Part shown: piece by piece, positions 7,069 to 13,955 of the stretch
How the letters are laid out: each line of letters starts with the position of its first letter
How positions within the stretch are numbered: the first letter of the stretch is position 1
NCBI GenBank assembly: GCA_035533255.1
Contig: DATLUE010000248.1
Coordinates: 1-19,437 of the forward strand
Reading direction: 5' to 3'
Length of the DNA stretch: 19,437 bases
DNA from: CAIKMD01 sp035533255
GTDB lineage: Bacteria > Pseudomonadota > Alphaproteobacteria > ATCC43930 > CGMCC-115725
The notes under the pieces: model-generated
Database searches by the model: none
The model's input: the letters and a program-made list of their open reading frames with translations, nothing else
Told to the model about the DNA's origin: nothing
Made by a program: the position numbers and the translations under genes

Positions 7069-8237
7069 CAATGCGCTCCGCCGGGCGGTTGCATTCCCAG
7101 GGCCGCGGCGCCGGCATTGACATAGCTGGTGTCGACGCCCCAGGCGACGTGGTTGCCCGCCGCGTGCACGTCGCGCCAGAAGCGCTGGATCGGATTGCCG
7201 TCCATGATGCCGCGCGCGCCCGAGACCTCGAACAGCCGATCGACCGCGCGCATCGCCAGCCGCGACGCCAGCGTGAAATTGCGCCGGATCGCGACGATGT
7301 CGGCTTCCTGGTTCGGCAGGCCGTTCATCAGCTTCTCGTCATTGTCCTTGGCGAGCAGATAGGCGGCGTCGATCTCGGCTGCGGCCTCGCCGATGTTGCG
7401 CTGCGCGCCGTACATCTGCAGCACCGGATCGCGCACCGGACCGGCGGCGCGGGCTTTGGCGAAGTCGGTGAAGCAATCGAGCGCGCCGCGCGCGATCCCG
7501 ATCAGCGGACAGAAAATCCCGAACGGGAAGGCGACATAGCCCGGCTCGCGGAACATCACGCCCTTGTTGACCTTGCTGCCGGGCGTGTTGCCGGCGGCGA
7601 ATTCGGCCGCGCGCACGGTATTTTCCTCGCGCACGAAGACATCGTTGACGACGACGTTGTTGCTGCCCGAGCCTTTGAGGCCGACCGCATTCCAGACATC
7701 GCGTACTTTGAACTCGCCGGGGCCGAGGAGGAAAAAGCGGATATCGGGCGCGCCCGAGCCCTCGAGCGATGGCACCGGCGCGCCGAGGATCGCCCAATCG
7801 CAATGATCGACGCCCGAGGAAAAGCTCCATTCGCCGCTGAGCCGGAACCCGCCCGGCGCCCGCGTTACCTTGCCGACCGGCATGAACGAGGTGCCGATCT
7901 TGGGGCGCGGATCGGCCTTGTAGAGCGCGTCCTGCGCCTCGCCGGGGAACATGCCGAAGACCCAATGATGCTGGATCAGGAGGTCGAAGCACCAGCCGCT
8001 CGAGCCGCACACGCGCCCGACCTCGGTAACCACGTCGGCGACCGTCATCCAGCTATCGATGCCATAGCCGCCGCGCTCTTTGGGGATGATAAGCCCGACC
8101 AGATCGGACTCCATCATCGCCTTGACGTTCTCGGACGGCAGGTGGCGCAGCTTCTCGGTCGCGCTCGCATTGGCTTTGGCGACTTCCGCGACCTGCTGGG
8201 CGCGGGCGATGGCTTCGGCGTGGGTAATCGTCGGCAT
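7068..8237 (-). CDS. acyl-CoA dehydrogenase-fold flavin monooxygenase (group D, HsaA/HpaH-C2-like)
   Basis: 389 residues with the acyl-CoA dehydrogenase fold, but the sequence features are those of two-component aromatic hydroxylases such as HsaA and the oxygenase of 4-hydroxyphenylacetate hydroxylase, not of CoA-thioester dehydrogenases. Seen are LRHLPSENVKAMMES near 30-44, GLIIPKERGGYG near 48-59, SGEWSFSSGVDHCDWAILGA near 134-153 and the C-terminal GIMDGNPIQRFWRDVHAAGNH pattern. Family members hydroxylate phenolic rings with reduced FMN or FAD supplied by a separate NADH:flavin reductase, and none is found in the window. It is first in a probable operon with the amidohydrolase decarboxylase (stop and start share a base) and the two-domain VOC protein. 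The start at 8237 gives a normal-length N terminus; the ribosome-binding site is poor. Confidence 0.82.
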   Translation of the reverse strand: MPTITHAEAIARAQQVAEVAKANASATEKLRHLPSENVKAMMESDLVGLIIPKERGGYGIDSWMTVADVVTEVGRVCGSSGWCFDLLIQHHWVFGMFPGEAQDALYKADPRPKIGTSFMPVGKVTRAPGGFRLSGEWSFSSGVDHCDWAILGAPVPSLEGSGAPDIRFFLLGPGEFKVRDVWNAVGLKGSGSNNVVVNDVFVREENTVRAAEFAAGNTPGSKVNKGVMFREPGYVAFPFGIFCPLIGIARGALDCFTDFAKARAAGPVRDPVLQMYGAQRNIGEAAAEIDAAYLLAKDNDEKLMNGLPNQEADIVAIRRNFTLASRLAMRAVDRLFEVSGARGIMDGNPIQRFWRDVHAAGNHVAWGVDTSYVNAGAAALGMQPPGGAH

Positions 8238-8330
8238 GGCGGTTTCGATCCGTTGTCTCGGTGGAACGCCCGATGCGTCAAGTTCCTAACACGAATCCCA
8301 CGGCGCAATCCACTAACCGCTGCGGGAAGC

Positions 8331-8360
8331 TTGGCCGCCGGCAAGCGTCCGGTCTAGACT
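8331..8360 (+). promoter_or_regulatory. candidate sigma70-type promoter for the MetE-like gene
   Basis: TTGGCC (8331-8336) and TAGACT (8355-8360) are separated by 18 bases and lie upstream of a clear GGGAGGA ribosome-binding site and the ATG at 8385. Both boxes are fair matches to the housekeeping consensus as used in alphaproteobacteria. The region is the 147-base divergent gap shared with the flavin monooxygenase gene. Confidence 0.3.
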
Positions 8361-8384
8361 CTTTCCGAAAAACGGGAGGAAGCC

Positions 8385-9428
8385 ATGACCGAGCAAATAC
8401 CCGAGCATGTCCATCTCGTCGGCAGCATCGCGCTCGACAGCGTCGAGGAGGTGTTCCGCACCGCTGGCGCGCTGCTGGGGCGGCGACTGAAGCGCGTGCC
8501 CGATGGCGAGCCCGGCGGCCGGCGGCTGTGGATCAGTTGGCAATATCCGCTGCTGCGCGCCAACGCGTATTTGCAGACCGACGCCAGCATGGGCCAGGCA
8601 GGCATGTTTCCCAAGCTGCGGCTTGCCGATGGCGTCCGGTCGGAGGATATCCATTTCGGCGAGCTCGGCTATGCGCGCGAGGCGCGCGCCTCCTATCAGG
8701 ATTTCCTCGCCGCCCGATCGCGCGGCGAGCTGCCGGCGGCGGCGCGCTTCCAGGTTTGTTTCCCGACGCCGATGGCGGTGATCGTGCCGTTCTGCGTGCC
8801 GCAGGACATTCCGGCGATCGAGCCGGCCTATGAGAAGGCGATGCTCGACGATGTCGCGCGGGTGTGCGCCGCGATCCCGCACAACGACCTCGCGATCCAG
8901 TGGGATGTATGCATCGAGATGGTGATCTGGGATGGCCAGCTCGCCGCGCGCTATCCCAGGGAAGGCACCGCGCAGGCCGATATCCTCGCGCGGCTGAAAC
9001 GCCTCGGCGATGCGGTGCCGGGCGATGTCGAGCTCGGCTTTCATCTCTGCTACGGCGATCTCGACGCAAAGCATTTCGTCGAGCCGATCGATGCGGCGAA
9101 GATGGTCGAGCTCGCCAACGCGCTGGCGTCGTCGGTCCAGCACCCTATCGCGTTCCTGCACATGCCGGTGCCGATCGCGCGCAGCGACGACGCGTTCTTC
9201 AAGCCGATGGCGGGGTTGAGCCTCGCGCCGCAGACCGAGCTCTATCTCGGCATGGTGCATCCCGAGGACGGCGCTGACGGCATCAAGAAACGCGCCGCGG
9301 CGGCATCGAAATATGTCAGCGGCTTCGGCATCGCCACCGAATGCGGCATCGCCCGCCAGCGCAAGCCCGAGCTGGTGCGGAGGATTTTGGCGATCCACGC
9401 GGAAGGATCGAAAGAGCCTGCGGAATAA
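8385..9428 (+). CDS. MetE-like (cobalamin-independent methionine synthase fold) protein, role unknown
   Basis: 347 residues resembling the C-terminal catalytic half of MetE, a zinc TIM barrel that activates thiols for methyl transfer. LAIQWDVCIEM near 169-179 resembles the IQIDEP strand; HLCYGDLD near 220-227 gives His220-x-Cys222 like the zinc motif; PIARSDDAF near 263-271 resembles the strand before the ligand loop; YLGMVHPEDG and ATECGIARQR (Cys320) resemble the end of the barrel with its last zinc Cys. Where MetE has the zinc Glu (IETSRSD) this protein seems to have Pro (VPIARSD). A methionine synthase N-terminal domain is absent, so it is unlikely to be MetE itself. GGGAGGA six bases before the ATG fixes the start. 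Its place among aromatic-degradation genes suggests a C1/thiol transfer or C-C cleavage step, but no function is proven. Confidence 0.6.
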   Translation: MTEQIPEHVHLVGSIALDSVEEVFRTAGALLGRRLKRVPDGEPGGRRLWISWQYPLLRANAYLQTDASMGQAGMFPKLRLADGVRSEDIHFGELGYAREARASYQDFLAARSRGELPAAARFQVCFPTPMAVIVPFCVPQDIPAIEPAYEKAMLDDVARVCAAIPHNDLAIQWDVCIEMVIWDGQLAARYPREGTAQADILARLKRLGDAVPGDVELGFHLCYGDLDAKHFVEPIDAAKMVELANALASSVQHPIAFLHMPVPIARSDDAFFKPMAGLSLAPQTELYLGMVHPEDGADGIKKRAAAASKYVSGFGIATECGIARQRKPELVRRILAIHAEGSKEPAE

Positions 9429-9556
9429 CCCTCTCCGCCCGCTTGGGGGGAGAGGGTGCGAGCGCAGCGAGCGGGTGAGGTGGGTGCCGAAGCACACCTC
9501 ACCCTCCCATCGCTTTGCGATGGGCCCCTCCCTCTCCCCGCTTCGCGCGGAGAGGG
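9429..9556. repeat. multi-hairpin intergenic element (CCCTCTCC/GGAGAGGG type)
   Basis: This fills nearly the whole gap between the convergent MetE-like and FAD-monooxygenase genes. Four hairpins follow one another: CCCTCTCC/GGAGAGGG (9429-9436 with 9449-9456), GGGTGAGGTG/CACCTCACCC (9473-9482 with 9495-9504), CCCATCGC/GCGATGGG (9506-9513 with 9517-9524) and CCCTCTCC/GGAGAGGG again (9530-9537 with 9549-9556). The outer copies also pair with each other. Elements of this look are common dispersed repeats in proteobacterial intergenic DNA. Being within a few bases of both stop codons, it probably also ends transcription from both sides. Confidence 0.75.
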
Positions 9557-9573
9557 GCTAAGGTCGCGGAAAC

Positions 9574-10761
9574 TCAAACCACCACGGTCATCGCGTCGTA
9601 GCTGTAGATGCCGTCATAGAGCGCCCGCATGTGTTGCGGGCTCCATTTCTCGTCGACATGTTGTTTTGCGGTGTCGGCGTTCTTCAAGGCATCCCCATGC
9701 AGCCGCTCTTTCTGGTCGACGGCGGCGAGGACGATGTGCTTGGTACGCTCCAGCCGCGCCGCCTCGTAACGCTTGAGCGCGGTCTCGACATCGTCGAAAG
9801 TGTCGAGGCAGCGCGCCAGCACATAAGCGTCCTCGATCGCCATCGAGCCGCCTTGCGCGAGGAACGGCAAAGTCGAATGACAGGCATCGCCCAAGAGCGT
9901 CGCATTGCCGACACTCCAGCGCGCCAGCGGCCAGCGCACCATCAGTGCCCATTTGAATGGCTGGTCGGTCACGGCGATCATCGCCCGCGCGTCGTCATGC
10001 CAACCGGGAAAATCGCCGAGCCATTCCGCATGCGTGCCGCGGTCGTACCAGGATTCGTGTCGCCAATCGCCGCGCTCGACCACGGCGATCACGTTGAGCA
10101 TCGCGCCCTTGCGCACCGGGTAATGCATGATGTGCGAGGTCGGCGCGATCCAGCCGCCATGTCGCATCAGCGCCGGCTGCAGCGTCTCTTTGGGGCAGAG
10201 GCCGCGCCACGCCATGAAGCCGGTGAACTCGGCTTTGTCCATGCCGAACAAACTCTGGCGCACGACCGAATGGATGCCGTCGGCGCCGATGATCGCATCG
10301 CCGACGACGCGCTCGCCGCCCTCGATCGTCAGCACGACGCCGCGCGCCGACGTATCGAAGCCCACGCAACGCGCGCCGAGGCGGATCGCTGCCGGGTTCT
10401 CGCGCAATACCGCCGCCCGCAGCATCTCCTGCAAATCCGCGCGATGCATCGTGTAATGCGGCGAGCCGTAACGCTCGCGCGCGCTGCCGTGATCCTGCAT
10501 GCGCCAGCGCTCGCCGGTGTTCCAGAGCCGGAGATCGACCGTGCCGGCTTCGATGCCGATGCGTTCGAGCGCGTCGCCGAGACCGAGCGCGCGCAGCACA
10601 CGTGAGCCATTGGCGGCGATCTGGATGCCGGCGCCGAGCTCGCTGAGCGCCGGCGCCTGATCGAAGACCTGGACCGGAAAGCCCCGGCGCTGCAGCGCCA
10701 GTGCTGCGGTGAGGCCGCCGATGCCCGCGCCGATAACGAGGACGCGGGGCTTCAAGGTCAT
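9574..10761 (-). CDS. FAD-dependent aromatic hydroxylase (group A, salicylate hydroxylase-like)
   Basis: 395 residues of the single-component NAD(P)H-dependent flavoprotein hydroxylases (salicylate 1-hydroxylase, 3-hydroxybenzoate 6-hydroxylase, 6-hydroxynicotinate 3-monooxygenase). All three family fingerprints are present: GAGIGG near 11-16 in the Rossmann ADP-binding fold, the DG motif IIGADGIHSVVR near 157-168, and the GD motif LLGDACHSTLPFLAQGG near 289-305. Such enzymes ortho- or para-hydroxylate phenolic acids, sometimes with decarboxylation. The ATG at 10761 lies one base after the TGA of the cyclase-family gene, so the two are co-translated. It provides a second hydroxylase unrelated to the acyl-CoA-dehydrogenase-fold enzyme. 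The exact substrate cannot be read from the sequence. Confidence 0.9.
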   Translation of the reverse strand: MTLKPRVLVIGAGIGGLTAALALQRRGFPVQVFDQAPALSELGAGIQIAANGSRVLRALGLGDALERIGIEAGTVDLRLWNTGERWRMQDHGSARERYGSPHYTMHRADLQEMLRAAVLRENPAAIRLGARCVGFDTSARGVVLTIEGGERVVGDAIIGADGIHSVVRQSLFGMDKAEFTGFMAWRGLCPKETLQPALMRHGGWIAPTSHIMHYPVRKGAMLNVIAVVERGDWRHESWYDRGTHAEWLGDFPGWHDDARAMIAVTDQPFKWALMVRWPLARWSVGNATLLGDACHSTLPFLAQGGSMAIEDAYVLARCLDTFDDVETALKRYEAARLERTKHIVLAAVDQKERLHGDALKNADTAKQHVDEKWSPQHMRALYDGIYSYDAMTVVV

Positions 10762-10762
10762 C

Positions 10763-11539
10763 TCAGCGATCGAAGATCGCGACCGCGCGCGTCCAGCCGG
10801 CCGAGGCGCCGCGAATTTTCACCGGAAAACACGCGATCGTATAGCCGTCGGGCGGCAGCGCTTCGAGATTGTGCAGCTTCTCCAGGTGGCAATAGCCGAT
10901 CTCGCGTCCGGCCTTGTGGCCTTCCCAGATGAGGCCGGCATTGCCGGTCGCCGCGAATTTCTCTTTGGTGTGAACGAAAGGCGCGTCCCAGCTCCAGGCG
11001 TCGGTGCCGGTCAAGCGTACGCCGCGCTCCAAGAGGTACAGCGTCGCCTCGCGCCCCATGCCGCAGCCGGCGGCGACGTAGTCGGGCTGGCCATAGGCCA
11101 CGCCGGCGCGCGTATTGACGACGACGATCTCCAGCGGGTTCAATTTGTGGCCGATGCGCTTCAGCTCATCCTCGACATCCTTCGCCTGGACGACATAGCC
11201 GTCGGGGAAATGCCGGAAATCGAGCTTCACGCCGGGCTGGAAGCACCAATCGAGCGATACCTCGTCGATGGTGATCGCGCGCTCGCCCTGGTTCATCGTC
11301 GAGTGGAAATGATAGGGCGCGTCGAGATGCGTGCCGTTATGGGTCATGAGGCGAATCCATTCGATCGCCCAGCCCTCGCCGTCCGGCAGATCGTCCTGTT
11401 CGAGGCCAGGGAAGAATTGCGTAACCTCGCCGGCCGTCTGCTTGTGGGTCTTGTATTCGATCTGCGGGCCATAGCCGGGCGGATCGGAGGCCACGTCGTT
11501 TTCGAGATGCATCGAGAGATCGACGAGCTTGCGCGCCAT
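10763..11539 (-). CDS. cyclase-family (kynurenine formamidase-like) metal hydrolase
   Basis: 258 residues of the cyclase/KynB superfamily, metal-dependent hydrolases named for the HxGTHxDAPxH signature. Here HNGTHLDAPYHF sits at residues 67-78, supplying H67, H71, D73 and H77 for the binuclear metal site. Relatives hydrolyse N-formylkynurenine, isatin and cyclic imides or lactones, and many unassigned members occur in aromatic-catabolic operons. The frame is open to 11566, but the ATG at 11539 follows a purine-rich AGGAAACGAGG stretch and begins MARKLVDLSMHL, the usual start of the fold. It is translationally coupled to the FAD hydroxylase downstream and divergent from the CapA-like gene. Ring-product or lactone hydrolysis in the same pathway is inferred. 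Confidence 0.82.
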   Translation of the reverse strand: MARKLVDLSMHLENDVASDPPGYGPQIEYKTHKQTAGEVTQFFPGLEQDDLPDGEGWAIEWIRLMTHNGTHLDAPYHFHSTMNQGERAITIDEVSLDWCFQPGVKLDFRHFPDGYVVQAKDVEDELKRIGHKLNPLEIVVVNTRAGVAYGQPDYVAAGCGMGREATLYLLERGVRLTGTDAWSWDAPFVHTKEKFAATGNAGLIWEGHKAGREIGYCHLEKLHNLEALPPDGYTIACFPVKIRGASAGWTRAVAIFDR

Positions 11540-11631
11540 GCCCCACCTCGTTTCCTGCCGCCTCATTCCTTCGCGTGTCCGAGCATATTAGACTGCGCGC
11601 ATCCGAAAAAGGGCCACGCAAAGGGGCGGCC

Positions 11632-12996
11632 ATGATCTATCGCGCCGAGCAAGGGAATATCCGGCTGCTGCTGGCGGGCGATGCCATGCCGGCGCGCGCG
11701 CTGAAGCCCCATGACGAGCCGCAATATCGGGCGCTGCTCGGCCTCATTCGCGGCGCCGGCGCCGCTTTCGCCAATCTCGAGACCACGGTGCGCGATCCGA
11801 GCGAGGGCACGCCCAATCTCACCCAAGGCACGCCGATGTCGACGCCTCCGGCGTTGCTGGAGGAGCTGGCTTGGATGGGGCTGGGGCTTTTGTCCTGCGC
11901 CAACAACCACGCGACCGATTATGGCGACGACGGGTTGTTGGCGATGTTGGCACACCTTCGGCGCGCCGGGCTGGCGCATGCCGGCGCCGGCGCGAACCTC
12001 GCCGAGGCGCGCAAGCCCGCTTATCTCGACACGCCCGCGGGGCGCGTCGCGTTGATCGCGGCGACGACGTTCTATCCGCATTGGACCCGCGCCGCCGATC
12101 AGCGTCCGGACGCGCTCGGCCGGCCGGGCGTCAACCCGCTCGATTTCGCGGTCAGCTACACGGTCGATGATGCAGCTTTTGCGGCGCTCGCCAAGCTCGG
12201 CGAGAAGCTCGGTCTCAACCAAGCGCGGACACGCCAGCGCGCGATGTTCTTCAGCGCCCAGGAAGCGCCCGAAGACAGTGCCGACACGCTGACCTTTCTC
12301 GGCCAGCGCTTCTTGCGCGGCACAGGCTTCTCGGTCGCGACCAAGGCGAAGGCGCCCGATGTCGAGGCCAATTTGCGCTGGATCCGCGAAGCCAAGCGCC
12401 AGGCCGATTTCGTGATCTTCTCGCTGCACAATCACGAATTCGGCGCCGCCGGCGCAAGCGCCGCCGCGACCAATGTCGGCATGGAAGAGCCGGCATCCTT
12501 CGTCGTCGATGTTGCGCATGCGGCGATCGAAGCGGGCGCCGATGTCGTCGCCGGGCACGGGCCGCATCTCACGCTCGGCGTCGAAATCTACCGGGGCAAG
12601 CCGATCCTCTACAGCCTCGGCAATTTCATCTTCCAGAACGACAACGTGCCGGTCTTTCCCGCCGAGGCCTATGCGCGCTTTGGGCTCGACGACAACGCGA
12701 CGCCGACCGACTTTCTCGACGCCCGCACCGGCAACGAGACGCGCGGCTTTCCGGCGTCGCCGGAATATTGGCACGGCATCGCCGCGATGTGCGATTTTCG
12801 CGGCGGCAAGCTCGCGCGGCTCGATCTCCATCCGCTCGATCTCGGCCACGGCACCAGCCGCGCGCAGCGCGGACGGCCGATGCTGGCCCAAGGCAAAACC
12901 GCCGCGGCGATCCTCGATCGCGTGCGCCGGCTCTCCGAGCGCTATGGTGCCGCGGTGGCGATCGAGGGAGAGGCTGCATCGCTGCGGCTATCCTAA
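11632..12996 (+). CDS. CapA family metallophosphatase-like protein
   Basis: 454 residues of the CapA/PgsA poly-gamma-glutamate-synthesis family, which has a calcineurin-like phosphoesterase fold. Family landmarks appear in order: LAGDAMPARAL near 14-24, FANLETTVRDP near 46-56, SCANNHATDYGDDG near 85-98, FVIFSLHNHEFG, GADVVAGHGPHLTLGVEIY and ILYSLGNFIF. Unlike capsule CapA it has no N-terminal transmembrane anchor or signal peptide, and no capB, capC or capE neighbours are present, so capsule synthesis is unlikely. The frame opens at 11575, but AAAGGGG nine bases before the ATG at 11632 supports this start. It is a lone gene divergent from the cyclase pair, with its stop only 27 bases from the stop of the convergent guanidine hydrolase. 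Its link to the catabolic genes is unclear. Confidence 0.82.
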   Translation: MIYRAEQGNIRLLLAGDAMPARALKPHDEPQYRALLGLIRGAGAAFANLETTVRDPSEGTPNLTQGTPMSTPPALLEELAWMGLGLLSCANNHATDYGDDGLLAMLAHLRRAGLAHAGAGANLAEARKPAYLDTPAGRVALIAATTFYPHWTRAADQRPDALGRPGVNPLDFAVSYTVDDAAFAALAKLGEKLGLNQARTRQRAMFFSAQEAPEDSADTLTFLGQRFLRGTGFSVATKAKAPDVEANLRWIREAKRQADFVIFSLHNHEFGAAGASAAATNVGMEEPASFVVDVAHAAIEAGADVVAGHGPHLTLGVEIYRGKPILYSLGNFIFQNDNVPVFPAEAYARFGLDDNATPTDFLDARTGNETRGFPASPEYWHGIAAMCDFRGGKLARLDLHPLDLGHGTSRAQRGRPMLAQGKTAAAILDRVRRLSERYGAAVAIEGEAASLRLS

Positions 12997-13023
12997 GGGC
13001 AACGCCGGCTTCCGCCGACTGAG

Positions 13024-13932
13024 TCACGATACCTGACGCAGCGGCGCGACTTTGCGATCCGAGCGCTGATCGAGCCGCAAGGTCAGGCAGAAGGCCGAGC
13101 CGCCGCTGCGATGATAGGCGCCGAGCGGCGTCGTATGGACGCGATAGTCGGCATCTTCCAGCCGCCGCCGCAAGCCCGCGCTGCAGGACGACATCACGAT
13201 GTCATTGCCCAGCTTCACCGCGTTGGCGCAGAACACCGCCGCATCCTTCGGGCCGAGCTCGATGCGCTGCTCGGGCGCCACGCGGTCGTGAATCTGGCGC
13301 AGGCCTTCGGCCGAAAACGCCGCGGGCACATACATGACCTCGCCGCGCGGCAGGGGGCTGAGTGCGGTGTCCATGTGATAGAAATGCGGATCGACCAGCT
13401 CGATCGGCAGCGCTTCGAGGCCGTAGGTCTCGCTCACGACGCGCGCGGCCGCGCGGTCCGAGCGCGGGCCATAGCCGGTCCAGAACATCTGGCGCGCGCT
13501 GTCCCAGACGCAATCGCCGGCGCCTTCCAGCCGCACGCCTTCGGGCATGGTTCGCACGGCGTCGATGATCCCGCGTGCCCACAGCTCGCGGAAGCTGCGC
13601 TCGTAATGCGCCGCTTCGGGCTGGCGCTCGGGGTAACGGAAATTGGCGAGCAGCGCCACGCCGTCCATCGCCACCGCCGCATTGGCGGTGAAGACGAGAT
13701 CCGGCAGGCCCTCGGCCGGCGGCACGAGCTCGATATGAGCGCCAAGCCGCGACAGCGTTTGATGCAGCCGCTTCCATTCGCGCCGGGCGGCGAGGCCGAG
13801 GCTGCGCGCATGGCGAGACCATTGGGCGGGGTCCATCCAGGGATTGATGCTGTAGGTGACGGCGAAATGCTCGGGCGCGCACATCAGGATGCATGCCCCT
13901 TCGTCGCGATCGAGAGCGGTGGTTTCTTTCAT
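13024..13932 (-). CDS. arginine dihydrolase/DDAH-like guanidine-modifying hydrolase
   Basis: 302 residues of the amidinotransferase (GME) superfamily. Visible are YSINPWMDP near 27-35, VFTANAAV near 80-87, EGAGDCVW near 136-143 (E136), HMDTAL near 186-191 (H186) and GGSAFCLTLRL near 277-287 (C282), which give the expected Glu-His-Cys catalytic set. The INPWM segment and the single-domain length recall the arginine dihydrolase domain of cyanobacterial ArgZ/AgrE, which converts arginine to ornithine, ammonia and CO2; dimethylarginine dimethylaminohydrolase and CtlX are close alternatives. The frame is open well upstream, but that part overlaps rocD. The ATG at 13932, preceded by GGAGAGGGGA, is the true start. 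It lies 23 bases after rocD in the same direction, so forming ornithine for RocD is the favoured role. Confidence 0.8.
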   Translation of the reverse strand: MKETTALDRDEGACILMCAPEHFAVTYSINPWMDPAQWSRHARSLGLAARREWKRLHQTLSRLGAHIELVPPAEGLPDLVFTANAAVAMDGVALLANFRYPERQPEAAHYERSFRELWARGIIDAVRTMPEGVRLEGAGDCVWDSARQMFWTGYGPRSDRAAARVVSETYGLEALPIELVDPHFYHMDTALSPLPRGEVMYVPAAFSAEGLRQIHDRVAPEQRIELGPKDAAVFCANAVKLGNDIVMSSCSAGLRRRLEDADYRVHTTPLGAYHRSGGSAFCLTLRLDQRSDRKVAPLRQVS

Positions 13933-13955
13933 CGCTATTCCCCTCTCCGTTCGAA

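Noticed and set aside
5122..7125. Very long open frame (667 codons) on the plus strand
   Set aside because: It is antisense to the two-domain VOC and amidohydrolase genes, which have full family motifs. Long mirror frames are expected in high-GC DNA, and its translation is low-complexity Arg/Ala/His/Asp-rich with no family motif.
7068..8237. Annotation as a true acyl-CoA dehydrogenase
   Set aside because: The sequence patterns match the HsaA/HpaH-type flavin monooxygenases that share the fold, and the neighbours are aromatic-catabolic, not beta-oxidation, genes.
8313..9497. 394-codon minus-strand frame
   Set aside because: It is antisense to the MetE-like gene and runs into the hairpin element; the composition is typical of a mirror frame.
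11563..12891. 442-codon minus-strand frame
   Set aside because: It is antisense to the CapA-like gene, which has clear motifs; this frame has none.
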